61,611 nucleotides of DNA, taken from Chitinophagaceae bacterium (GTDB taxonomy: Bacteria > Bacteroidota > Bacteroidia > Chitinophagales > Chitinophagaceae). Under the pieces are notes generated by a model. It saw nothing but the letters and a program-made list of their open reading frames with translations. It did no database searches and was not told the origin of the DNA. A program made the translations under genes and the position numbers. The DNA is taken from the NCBI GenBank assembly GCA_903642275.1, contig CAHJWK010000011.1, positions 1 to 61,611 of the forward strand, written 5' to 3'. The first letter of the stretch is position 1; every line of letters starts with the position of its first letter. Shown here in pieces: positions 8,053 through 16,593 of this stretch.

Positions 8053-9297
8053 ATGAATTGTGAAGAAGCTAATAAGGTTAGCCTGGTAGAATATTTATAT
8101 TCATTAGGATTTACACCTGCAAAAATCAGGGGTAATAATTATTGGTATCTATCACCATTGCGAGATGAAAAAGAAGCATCATTTAAGATAGACCGGAACA
8201 AAAATGTATGGTATGATCATGGTGCAGGAAAAGGCGGTACTGTGATTGATTTTGTAACGACTTATTTTAATTGTAATGTAGCAAGAGCCATGCAAAAGTT
8301 ATCATCGTATCAACAAGTTTCACAACGGCAATTTGTTTCATCAGAAACGCCTGGTTCTTTTGGTTTTTTCAATGCAAGTCAACCTGAGTTATTTAATCAG
8401 GAAGTAAAAACAGATAAGCAGTTAAAGCAGGAAGAAGATTCAATAACAAAACATGAAGAAAGACCGCCGTTTCACCTGCATGAGAATAATTTATTAAGAC
8501 ATAAGGATGCAGCAGAAACGGCTATAGAAATAATAGCCGTAAAGCAACCCATTACAGACATGGTGCTTCGCCGCTATTTAAAGCAAAGAAGAATAGATAA
8601 AAATATTGCAGACAGATATTGTGATGAAGTAACATTTAAGTTCGGTAATAAAGATGTAAAACACGTTGCAATAGGATTTAAAAACAGTGCCGGTGGAAAT
8701 GAGTTAAGGAGTGAATATTTTAAGCTTAGCAGTTCTCCAAAATATATTACTCATATCACGAGTGATGAACAAAATCGTGATGCAAAAACAGATGTTTTAA
8801 GCGCTAATTTTAATTCTTCAAAGTCATTAAGAAATGAGTATAAAAATATTGATGAAAATCTTTCAAATCAGCCAGCCATTATATCACAAAACGTTGAAGC
8901 AAAAAGCACCTTAAAAAGCGATTTAAAAAATGAAATCCAACAGCCAAATCAAGAGACAAAACAAGCAAAATCGGTAGCGGTTTTTGAAGACTTTTTTGAC
9001 TTCTTAAGTTATCAAACCATACATCAAAATCAAAGTCAGCCACCGACAGATTTTCTGGTACTTAATTCGCTTGCTTTTTTTGAAAGAAGTCTTTTATTAA
9101 TGGAAGAACATGAGCACATTCATCTCTACTTAGACCATGATGAGGCAGGTAAAAAATGTCTCGACTTTGCATTAAAGCGTTCACCAAAATACAAAGATGA
9201 AAGTACCTTATACCAAGGATACAAAGACCTTAACGATTGGGGGATGCATTTTGGTAAGCTTGATAGAAAGCAGTCAAATCAAATAGGATTGCCATAA
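8053..9297 (+). CDS. CHC2/Toprim DNA primase-like protein of a mobilisable element
   Basis: This 414-aa protein has a CHC2-like N-terminal domain (VSLVEYLYSLGFTPAKIRGN, then WYDHGAGKGGTVIDFV) and a C-terminal Toprim domain (VAVFEDFFDFLSYQ, then IHLYLDHDEAGKKC with the D-x-D motif, then YKDLNDWGM). A low-complexity linker lies between them at about residues 235-310. Such proteins prime replication of mobilised single strands in Bacteroidota IMEs and plasmids. The zinc-ligand cysteines of classical CHC2 are not evident, as is usual in this short family. It follows the HTH gene and ends before a strong terminator. Confidence 0.88.
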   Translation: MNCEEANKVSLVEYLYSLGFTPAKIRGNNYWYLSPLRDEKEASFKIDRNKNVWYDHGAGKGGTVIDFVTTYFNCNVARAMQKLSSYQQVSQRQFVSSETPGSFGFFNASQPELFNQEVKTDKQLKQEEDSITKHEERPPFHLHENNLLRHKDAAETAIEIIAVKQPITDMVLRRYLKQRRIDKNIADRYCDEVTFKFGNKDVKHVAIGFKNSAGGNELRSEYFKLSSSPKYITHITSDEQNRDAKTDVLSANFNSSKSLRNEYKNIDENLSNQPAIISQNVEAKSTLKSDLKNEIQQPNQETKQAKSVAVFEDFFDFLSYQTIHQNQSQPPTDFLVLNSLAFFERSLLLMEEHEHIHLYLDHDEAGKKCLDFALKRSPKYKDESTLYQGYKDLNDWGMHFGKLDRKQSNQIGLP

Positions 9298-9311
9298 GTT
9301 TTTTAATGTAG

Positions 9312-9350
9312 CGAGCTATGTTTTGGTATTCCCAAAACGCTCGTTTTTTT
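9312..9350 (+). terminator. Rho-independent terminator after the primase gene
   Basis: CGAGC (9312-9316) pairs with GCTCG (9339-9343), and TTTTGG (9321-9326) pairs with CCAAAA (9332-9337). A run of seven T follows. It separates the HTH-primase unit from the mob unit. Confidence 0.75.
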
Positions 9351-9351
9351 C

Positions 9352-9369
9352 ATGCCGCACCTGCGGCAT
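9352..9369. other. Inverted repeat upstream of mob genes, oriT candidate
   Basis: ATGCCGCA (9352-9359), CC, TGCGGCAT (9362-9369) is a perfect 8-bp inverted repeat 46 bp upstream of the MobC-like start. Origins of transfer of MOBP elements often lie directly upstream of mobC-relaxase genes and hold such repeats next to nic. I cannot identify a nic consensus, so this stays a candidate. Confidence 0.35.
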
Positions 9370-9415
9370 TCAAAAAATTGATGAGATAAAAGGATAGTGA
9401 AAATGATTGGTGCTA

Positions 9416-9814
9416 ATGGATGCCGCTACTGTAAATACTACAAACAAAAAGCTTTTAAAAGGTAAAGGCGGACGTCCTGTTAAAGTAGTCAAGAAAAATA
9501 TAACGCTCACCATAAAATGTACTTTGGAAGAAGAAATGTATATCAAAGCACAAGCTAAACATGGAGGAATTACTGTATCAGAATATCTGCGAACGCTTAG
9601 TGTAAGCGGCAAAGTTGTCATGGAGATAAGAACGATTGACCTGCAGGTTTTAAAGCTTACAGCAGCCATAAATCATGACGATGCATTATTAAACCAGATA
9701 GCGAAAAAAAGAAACTCAAACGATGAATTAAATGCTTTTGAAAGAGCAGAATTAATGATGCTGACTGGAAGATTAAAAATGATTGTTTCAAAGATTGAAA
9801 AACGTTTAAAGTGA
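9416..9814 (+). CDS. MobC-like relaxosome accessory protein
   Basis: The product of about 132 aa starts at ATG 9416. A TTG at 9407 would add three residues and is less likely. It contains a ribbon-helix-helix-like N-terminal segment and the block AKHGGITVSEYLRTLSVSGK, characteristic of MobC/MbpB mobilisation proteins. These bind oriT and help the relaxase nick it. The C-terminal region is helical and charged. Its last 4 bp overlap the relaxase start, so the two are translationally coupled. Confidence 0.82.
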   Translation: MDAATVNTTNKKLLKGKGGRPVKVVKKNITLTIKCTLEEEMYIKAQAKHGGITVSEYLRTLSVSGKVVMEIRTIDLQVLKLTAAINHDDALLNQIAKKRNSNDELNAFERAELMMLTGRLKMIVSKIEKRLK

Positions 9815-10785
9815 TAGGAAAAATAACAGTTGGAAAATCGTTCAGAGGATGTTTAATGTATTGCTTAAATGACAAGCGAAAACAATATCCGGATGAAGTG
9901 ATATTCAAAAACAGAGCAGAGATTATCGCCTTCAATCAGTGCAATGGCACTGCCCACGAATTAATCAGGCAATTTAACCGGTTGAGAGGATTAAATCCAA
10001 AATTTTCAGAGCCGGTTTTGCATATTAGTTTAAGCCTCGCGCCGGAAGAATACTTATCAAAGGATAAACTGATGGAAGTAGCGGAACAGTGCGCAAAAAA
10101 TTTTGGGTTTGAAAACAATCAATATGTGTCAGTGCTGCATAAAGACACAGAGCATCAGCACACGCATATCATTGCCAACAGGATAGGCTTTGATAAGAAA
10201 ACAGTCAGCGAAAGCAACAGCTATAAAAGGGTAGCAAGTTTTTGCAGAGAAATGGAATTAAAATATAACCTGAAGCAAGTGCTTAGTCCGAGGAGATATT
10301 TATCAAAAGAACAAAAATCGTTACCAAGAAATGATGAGAGTAAAAAAGCATTATCACTTGCCGTACGAAATGCAATATTTAATTCAAAAGACCAGGAACA
10401 ATTTACAAGAATTATGCAGTCAAAAGGATATAAAGTAATTAAAGGTAGAGGCATTAGTTTTATTGATGATAAAAAGGTTAAAATGAAAGGAAGTGAAGTT
10501 GGGTATTCATTAGCAGTTATTCAACGAAATATATATACGCTTAATCAACTTAAAACAAACCGTGAGTTTTTTAAACAAGTAACCCAGAATAAATCTTCGA
10601 GTTCTTTTTCAAACGGTACAGAAAACCTTTCTGCAAATGATAGCAACAATTTAATCATTAATCAAATTAATAAAGATTTATCTAAAGCAGTTGATGAATT
10701 ATTTAAACCCGAACCAACACCAATGCAAATAAGACCGGAGTTGCTGGTGAAAAGAAAAAAGAAAAAACACAAATTGCGTCTATAA
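9811..10785 (+). CDS. MOBP-type relaxase/mobilisation nuclease
   Basis: This 324-aa protein starts with GTG inside the mobC stop region. The N-terminal relaxase fold includes YCLNDKRKQYPDEV, LHISLSLAPEE and the metal-binding HQHTHIIANRI motif near residue 118, the three-His signature of MOBP/VirD2-like relaxases (HUH nucleases). The candidate catalytic Tyr is in the N-terminal GCLMYCLND stretch. It would nick oriT and lead the strand into a helper conjugation channel. No conjugation channel genes are present, so the element is mobilisable rather than self-transmissible. The Lys-rich C-terminus (KRKKKKHK) is typical. Confidence 0.88.
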   Translation: MIGKITVGKSFRGCLMYCLNDKRKQYPDEVIFKNRAEIIAFNQCNGTAHELIRQFNRLRGLNPKFSEPVLHISLSLAPEEYLSKDKLMEVAEQCAKNFGFENNQYVSVLHKDTEHQHTHIIANRIGFDKKTVSESNSYKRVASFCREMELKYNLKQVLSPRRYLSKEQKSLPRNDESKKALSLAVRNAIFNSKDQEQFTRIMQSKGYKVIKGRGISFIDDKKVKMKGSEVGYSLAVIQRNIYTLNQLKTNREFFKQVTQNKSSSSFSNGTENLSANDSNNLIINQINKDLSKAVDELFKPEPTPMQIRPELLVKRKKKKHKLRL

Positions 10786-11002
10786 ATTTAAATTGTATTT
10801 AAGTACAAATTAAGTGTCGGCGAAACGAACAGTAATTGTGTACTAATAATTAATTTGAAAAAACTGCATATTCAAAAAATAGTTTTAATCTTATACCGGA
10901 TTTGAATTAGTGTCGAAAAGTAAAACGACAGCCGAATTTTGAGCCCTGCAACATTTTCCCGTATAAAGCAACTTCGTTAAGTTAGCAATAAACTTTTTGT
11001 AA
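10786..11002. other. Intergenic region after the relaxase
   Basis: These 217 bp of AT-rich sequence hold no supported frame, and there is no clear terminator. They lead into the toxin-gene remnant and may be part of its eroded 5' end. Confidence 0.5.
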
Positions 11003-11650
11003 GTTGCTATTCAGATCCCTTCCATTACATTACCCAAGGGTGGAGGAGCGATAAAAGGTATTGATGAAAAATTTCAAGCAAATGCTTCCAATGGTACAGA
11101 ATCATTTTCTGTTCCATTGCCTTTTTCTAAAACGCGTAGTGATTTTGTTCCAGCACTTTCTTTAAGTTATAACTCCGGATTTGGCAATAGTTGTTTTGGG
11201 CTTGGATAGAGTTTAGAATTACCCTCTATTCAAAGAAAAACAGACAGGAAGATACCACAATATAACGATGCGGAAGAAAATGATGTGTTCATGTTTACTG
11301 GTGTAGAAGATTTAGTGCCCTTGTCAAATCAACAATGAAGATCCAGATTATGTTGTAAAAAGATATTGCCCACGTATAGAAGGCTCTTTCAATCGCATTG
11401 AACGAATAACACCAAAGGACAGTATAACATTTTGATGGAAAGTTACAAGCAAACAACATTGTTACTTTTTATGGTAGATCAAAAGAAACACAAATTGCTG
11501 ATCCAATAAATCCTGATCACATATTTAAATGGTTACCGGAATTGAGCTATGATGATAAAGGCAACTGTTTTGAATTTGAATATGTGCAGAAAGATTTTCA
11601 AAATATTCCCCTTATATCGAGTGAGAGCAATCGCTTAAATAAAAATCAAT
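11003..11650 (+). pseudogene. Remnant of a SpvB/TcB-like toxin gene, N-terminal part
   Basis: Reading from 11003 gives SITLPKGGGAIKGIDEKF, then SFSVPLPFSKTRSDFVPALS, LSYNSGFGNSCFGLG, stop, and SLELPSIQRKTDRKIPQYND. This is the highly conserved N-terminus of SpvB/TcaC-type proteins (Salmonella virulence plasmid 65-kDa B; the TcB subunit of insecticidal Tc complexes). The stop at GLG-stop-SL is a TGG-to-TAG change. Further frame changes follow near 11330 and 11435, after which PDYVVKRYCPRIEGSFNRIE and KWLPELSYDDKGNCFEFEY continue the family. The gene breaks off near 11650, far short of the family's length, so it is certainly dead. Confidence 0.8.
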
Positions 11651-11659
11651 CCTCCTTAT

Positions 11660-12836
11660 TTGAATAATACGCCGGTTATCAGGTGGCAAAATACAAATGA
11701 AGGTGCTTTGAAAGTAATTGAAACAGCATTGAGAGAATTTTTAAGAACAGTGCTTATAAAAAAAGAAATGAATAATTATATAATTGAAACCAACGAGAAA
11801 GCAGATGAATGTATTTGCTTTCCGCCAGAATTATTGACATTGCAAAATTTCCAGGAAAAGTATCAGGGAAAAACAAATATTACAGTTCTTTATCCGGAAC
11901 CGATTTTAGATAAGCAGGAAATGGGAATGCTGAACGTAGTTGCCCCAAATATTCAATTCAAAACGCCATGGCAGATATAAAAAACAGACAGCGAAAAAAC
12001 CTGGGCATTTCTATATCAGAGCCAACGGATATGAATTTTGGGGCATTACACCTTCTCATATTAAAGATGCGATGGTTGAAGTTGGAAGACATGCTGTTAA
12101 TTATGGCTACAATCTTTGTTATGGCGGAAACCTCAATATAGTGGCTTTATAAATTTTTCAGAATTGCTGATGGAAATTGTACTACGCTACGGAGAGAATA
12201 ATTATAATATAGAGGACGAAATCAGCGAAAAATATGTTACAAATTATTTGGCTTCTTACATAGTAGATAATACAGATGAGCAGATTATAAAATCGTATAC
12301 TAAATTCATAAATGTTGTTAGAGCCCCTTCACCTAAGTCATCACAAAACTTAAATGAAAGTAAGGATTCCGCATTGTATAAAGCCTTATCACTTTTTTCA
12401 ACGCGGGCATTTATGAATGAGCAAATAGATGCACGTATTTTGATTGGTGGAAAATATATAGGATTTCAATGTCTACTTCCTGGAGTGTTGGAAGAAGCAT
12501 ACTTAACAGTTCGATCAAACAAACCTTTATACCTGACTGGTGGCTTCGGCGGATGTACAAGAAAAATAATTGAGCTTTTAAAAGGCGAAACTCCCGTTGA
12601 ACTCACATTGAATTATCAATTAGAGCATGATAAAAGCAAACCTGAATTTGTTACTGCTTTAAAAAAGCTTGATAATAATTATATTCCTGCTTATGAAGAC
12701 GTCCTTCCCTTTTTTTAATACAAGAAAGAAGTTAAACAATGGACTTAATGATGAAGAGAATAACAGGCTTTTTGAAACGAGAAATATAAAAGAGATGGTT
12801 TATTTGCTATTTAAAGGGCTGTCCGAAATCAGATAA
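11660..12836 (+). pseudogene. Decayed SLOG-like nucleotide-sensor protein
   Basis: One protein of about 390 aa can be rebuilt across four frame changes. Segments in order are TNITVLYPEPILDKQEMGML, GISISEPTDMNFG, HIKDAMVEVGRHAVNYGY-NLCYGGNLNI, INFSELLMEIVLRYG, ILIGGKYIGFQCLLPGVLEE and KPLYLTGGFGGCTRKIIELL, then after one extra T in the run at 12710-12716, LNDEENNRLFETRNIKEMVY. Glycine-rich Rossmann-like motifs (YGG, GGK, GGFGG) and the order fit the SLOG superfamily of prokaryotic conflict systems, which sense NAD-derived or related nucleotides and often pair with TIR or SLATT effectors. The family assignment is from memory of motif patterns. Several breaks fall in homopolymers. Confidence 0.5.
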
Positions 12837-12849
12837 TTTTATTATTCGA

Positions 12850-13518
12850 TTATTCTGAATAATCATGCACGTATTTCCACCTTTCCGGATAGCTGATATT
12901 TTGCCTCCAAACAGATTTGATTGTTGAAACATCATGAAGAATGAAGCCAGCATTTAGCAATTGAAAACTTTGATAAATATCTGAGCCCCCATGTTTATAT
13001 CGTTCATCATTAGTGTACGGGTATTTGAGGAGTAAATCAGTTTTTGACGCGAAAACACCCCCTTGTATATGGATATGAGGTAAATGCGATGGAAAACCTA
13101 AAGAACCAGGATGGCAACTTGGATAATGGGAACCTGTCATAGCTATATTACCATCATTAATCAAAGGGGTTAAAAGATCATCAACCCACGTCGGGTGATA
13201 CATACGCCCGTGATTAGTGCAAACATACACTATATAAGGTGAAAGATTTAAAGACAATGCCAGGTTCATTGCCGGCCCATACATCAGATTATTACCTGTG
13301 CGCAGATAAAATGGGTTAATGTTTATTGCCCGCAGGGGATTCAGATTTATATCGTTTACTTCATCGCTATTATCTATTATTATTACATTAAACTTCCATT
13401 CAGAATGAGCCTTAATTGTCGGAACAATTTCTCTTTCTAATCTTGTTTGAAATTTAACGGAATTATTATACGGAATTAATATTATGGCAACTTCAATTTT
13501 ATTAATTGCTGTGTTCAT
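12850..13518 (-). CDS. Small GT-A-like glycosyltransferase, last gene of the eCIS operon
   Basis: This 222-aa protein opens with VAIILIPYNNSVKFQTRLER and FNVIIIDNSDE, a GT2-like nucleotide-sugar-binding half. The usual DXD site is replaced by VCTNHGRMYHPTWVDDL, so metal binding or activity may differ. GGVFASKTDLLLKYP resembles the acceptor-side GGxxxxR region of GT2 enzymes. It is shorter than typical GT2 proteins and lacks membrane segments. It lies 67 bp after the preceding glycosyltransferase and ends the co-directional series. An 8-bp inverted repeat (12848-12864) covers its stop codon. Confidence 0.65.
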   Translation of the reverse strand: MNTAINKIEVAIILIPYNNSVKFQTRLEREIVPTIKAHSEWKFNVIIIDNSDEVNDINLNPLRAININPFYLRTGNNLMYGPAMNLALSLNLSPYIVYVCTNHGRMYHPTWVDDLLTPLINDGNIAMTGSHYPSCHPGSLGFPSHLPHIHIQGGVFASKTDLLLKYPYTNDERYKHGGSDIYQSFQLLNAGFILHDVSTIKSVWRQNISYPERWKYVHDYSE

Positions 13519-13585
13519 TAACGCGCCATTGTTTTATATACAGATACATTAATTTGAAAATAATAACTGGCTGAAAAGTTTACTA

Positions 13586-14836
13586 TTAGTTATGCACGAA
13601 CAAAGCACCATTTATTTTTACCCATTTATCAACCCCATATTTTTGAATCAGATCATCGAAATAAGTCCAATCACTGGCATGTTGTATACTTCTCCATCCA
13701 ACAGTGCAGGCCATATCTTTTTTTACCATTACACCTCCGCAGTCTATTTGTCCGTATTCAGGTTTACAATTTAATATAGTCCATTTAAGGTATGAATGAA
13801 CCATATCAGAACAATAGCATGCCACTGCATGTTTATTTTCTTCAAACCCATTCAACATAAATTCAATAAATGTTGGGATATAATAATTATCAGCATTAGT
13901 AATTATTATATAATCAGCGTCAGCAGAAAGTTTATTTTCCTTAATTAAATTTAATGCCCATGCTCTTAACGGATGTCCCCAATTTCCGGTTTGGGTTGGA
14001 TAAACTATAAAATTAAGCCGGCTATCATTGTACCGTTGTATTATGTTAGACAGACCATTTAATTCAGGTCCGTTATGAATTAAAAGCAATTCCCAATTTG
14101 TATGTGTTTGACAAATAAGCGATGAAATAATCTGTGGATACATATTGTAAATAGGACAGATTACAACTACTTTATCTCCTTTTATTTTTGTTTCAGGAAA
14201 TATATTATCATGCTCTGAATACCTGTTCAATCCGGAACGGCGATGCTCATCCCAAAGCGGCGCACTTAAAAGATGCGAAACCATTGCCGGTTTTAAACCC
14301 ATAGATAATATTTGATTATAAAATGTTTTAGGGCCAGCACGGTGTTCAAAGCCATAACATTGCAATTTTGTCAATATTGGATCAAAGTCAAATGTCAGCT
14401 TAGAGGCGGTTTCTTTTTTTATGCAGAAACAATTTGTTCTAATATGCGTAGCCCACTCATCTGAAATTTCCAAGGCAGAAACACCTATGTTTGGCTCTTC
14501 TAATTTATTTATAAAAATTGAAATAAATTCTTTATGCATTGGCCACACGTCATCAGTGCACCACAACAGGTAATCATAATCAGGGAAGCCGGGTAACCTG
14601 TTGCGGCAAACATCCTGAAACGCACCAATATCAAAGCCTCTGTTTAACCGGCATATATATTTTATAGAATTTTCAAGACCGTATTTTTTAAATTTGGCTT
14701 TCTGTTCCTGATTCTGAGAGTTATTATGTATAATTACAAGTTCAGCATTGGCGGTATTACACTCTTTCCAGCAATTAACCCATTTTTCTACATTCTTAAA
14801 TCTATCGTAAACACATACAGCAACTATTATCTTCAT
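13586..14836 (-). CDS. Two-domain glycosyltransferase (416 aa)
   Basis: Residues 1-~215 form one GT-A-like domain (MKIIVAVCVYDRFKNVEKWV, RLNRGFDIGAFQDVC, YLLWCTDDVWPM). Residues ~220-416 form a GT2 domain (VVVICPIYNMYPQIISSLIC, LLLIHNGPELNGL, ADYIIITNADNYY with an N-A-D-N site at the DXD position, and DCGGVMVKKDMACTV). Double GT-A proteins often make disaccharide units. No membrane segment is seen, so it is probably cytosolic. It is the second of three glycosyltransferases behind the fibre-like gene. A decayed relative of its C-terminal half lies outside the island at 42447-42795. Confidence 0.8.
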   Translation of the reverse strand: MKIIVAVCVYDRFKNVEKWVNCWKECNTANAELVIIHNNSQNQEQKAKFKKYGLENSIKYICRLNRGFDIGAFQDVCRNRLPGFPDYDYLLWCTDDVWPMHKEFISIFINKLEEPNIGVSALEISDEWATHIRTNCFCIKKETASKLTFDFDPILTKLQCYGFEHRAGPKTFYNQILSMGLKPAMVSHLLSAPLWDEHRRSGLNRYSEHDNIFPETKIKGDKVVVICPIYNMYPQIISSLICQTHTNWELLLIHNGPELNGLSNIIQRYNDSRLNFIVYPTQTGNWGHPLRAWALNLIKENKLSADADYIIITNADNYYIPTFIEFMLNGFEENKHAVACYCSDMVHSYLKWTILNCKPEYGQIDCGGVMVKKDMACTVGWRSIQHASDWTYFDDLIQKYGVDKWVKINGALFVHN

Positions 14837-14928
14837 ACAATTGCGTTTAGAAGCCTAAATTTTTTGCCAAAAGTTTCTCGGCTATACAAAAAGCTTGGAT
14901 ATAAGTTTATTTGCCAAATCCTGATGAC

Positions 14929-16533
14929 TCAATAATTACAAAAATGTTCTCTGATAGTTTTGCGGGCTGGCGAATTGGTTAAACGTTCAACCGGATGAAG
15001 CCAATATGCATCTGATTTATTGAAGGCTGACTTTGCTTCATCTGCTGTGATTTTGTTTTTATAACGTACAAATTCATAGCTGCAGGGGTTTTGTGCAATG
15101 TTATATCCTAACAATTTAACTAAAGTAGGAAAAATTATTTCTTCTGCAGCCCATATTTTTGTTTGCATCATTATTGATTGAAGCACTTTATTTTCTTTAA
15201 ACAATTTAAGAAGATCATACACTGCATTTGCCTGAAATATAGTTGAGGGCCAAAAAGTCCAGTATAGGAAATGTTTTTCTCCTTCAGGAAATTGTTTTAA
15301 AAATGGCTTCCAAAGTTCATATTCCTTAAATCCCTGCAGCGCTACCCAATTACTATTATTATCAGCACTCATCTTTTTGACTTCGCATGTTAAAATGCCT
15401 GCATCACGATTGTTTTTTAAAAAATTACCTACGTAATCAGAATAACCTTTACGTATAAGCAGTTGATCTGAATCTACTATTGTTAAAATATCAAATGAAA
15501 AATTATTTACAGCGAATAGCATGCACTCAAGGGCAAAGTCATGTAAATAACCATGTTTAAACGGATGCGGATTAGGATAAAAAATTACACCTGATTTTTT
15601 AAGCAAACTTATGCTCTTAAACAAGTATGGATTTTTACCACCATTATAAAGAAGTATAATTGAATTTGGATCATTAAATCTCAAATTACGAACAAGATCT
15701 ATAATGCACTCCTCGTTTTCATGTACCAGGCATGCAAAAACATTTTTTGTAGAGGCTAAAGAACTTTGTTTGTTGCTTAACTGTGAAACAAAATCATTTT
15801 TAATGCTATTTGTATATTTTTCCTTAGTGGTTTGATTTAAATTTCCATTTGAATAAATATGCCAGCCGTCATTAACCAGGCTTGCTATATCTGACACGGG
15901 ATGCGGATGCCACCAGGCACCGCTTGTTTTTTTTGGACTAACATTGCATTCGTGTATGGTGTGAACTGAAAAAGTAAAATTATCCAATACTTTTACCTGT
16001 TGTTTGGGTGTTGCCCATACAAACAATCCATCCATTCCAACATTGATGTTTGCAAACTTATTTTTCTTCCATAATTCTTTTTTGAAGCACAACGAACTAC
16101 CTAACAGCCAAACTTTTTGGTTAGGCGGGTAAACATATTTAAATCCTGTTTTTTTATCTATATCAAAATATAAAAGCGTATTAATACCACATACCTGTAT
16201 GCTATCGTTCTTTAATGCATTAACCTGGTAATTAAGGCGCCAGGGTGCATACCAGTCATCATCATCCCAATTAGCAATAACACTTCCATTCGCGTATTCA
16301 CAGGCCATGTTTAATTTGGCACCCAATGTAATTTTGTTTTCAAGCAGGTAATAATGAATTGAGGAATTAATAGGAATTAAATCACGAATATTATCTGTAC
16401 CATCATCAATAATAATTAATTCTTTGTTTTCATAATCCTGTCTTAAAAAATAGTTTATTGCATGTGGTATAAATCGCCTCCGGTTGTAGGTTGGCATAAT
16501 ACAGGATACAAGTGGATAGTTAAGATTTTCCAT
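14929..16533 (-). CDS. Two-domain GT2 glycosyltransferase (534 aa)
   Basis: The N-terminal domain is a clear GT2/family A glycosyltransferase: YPLVSCIMPTYNRRRFIPHA, KELIIIDDGTDNIRD, and the metal-binding ANWDDDDWYAPWRLNYQ near residues 90-106. The second half, from about residue 265, resembles another GT-A fold (VFACLVHENEECIIDLVRNL, FDILTIVDSDQLLIRKGYSD) with a D-S-D site. The protein is soluble. It starts 60 bp downstream of the DUF6519 gene on the same strand, which places it in the eCIS operon or directly behind it. A role in glycosylating an eCIS surface protein is possible. A role in surface polysaccharide is the alternative. Confidence 0.8.
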   Translation of the reverse strand: MENLNYPLVSCIMPTYNRRRFIPHAINYFLRQDYENKELIIIDDGTDNIRDLIPINSSIHYYLLENKITLGAKLNMACEYANGSVIANWDDDDWYAPWRLNYQVNALKNDSIQVCGINTLLYFDIDKKTGFKYVYPPNQKVWLLGSSLCFKKELWKKNKFANINVGMDGLFVWATPKQQVKVLDNFTFSVHTIHECNVSPKKTSGAWWHPHPVSDIASLVNDGWHIYSNGNLNQTTKEKYTNSIKNDFVSQLSNKQSSLASTKNVFACLVHENEECIIDLVRNLRFNDPNSIILLYNGGKNPYLFKSISLLKKSGVIFYPNPHPFKHGYLHDFALECMLFAVNNFSFDILTIVDSDQLLIRKGYSDYVGNFLKNNRDAGILTCEVKKMSADNNSNWVALQGFKEYELWKPFLKQFPEGEKHFLYWTFWPSTIFQANAVYDLLKLFKENKVLQSIMMQTKIWAAEEIIFPTLVKLLGYNIAQNPCSYEFVRYKNKITADEAKSAFNKSDAYWLHPVERLTNSPARKTIREHFCNY

Positions 16534-16593
16534 AATAAGCTTAATTTCTCAACTCTGGCGATAATTATCAAGATGTATTATCCTGCAATAATT

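Noticed and set aside
12848-12864. Operon terminator at the end of the last glycosyltransferase
   Set aside because: The 8-bp inverted repeat lies over the stop codon, is almost all A/T and has no T tract. It is too weak to call.
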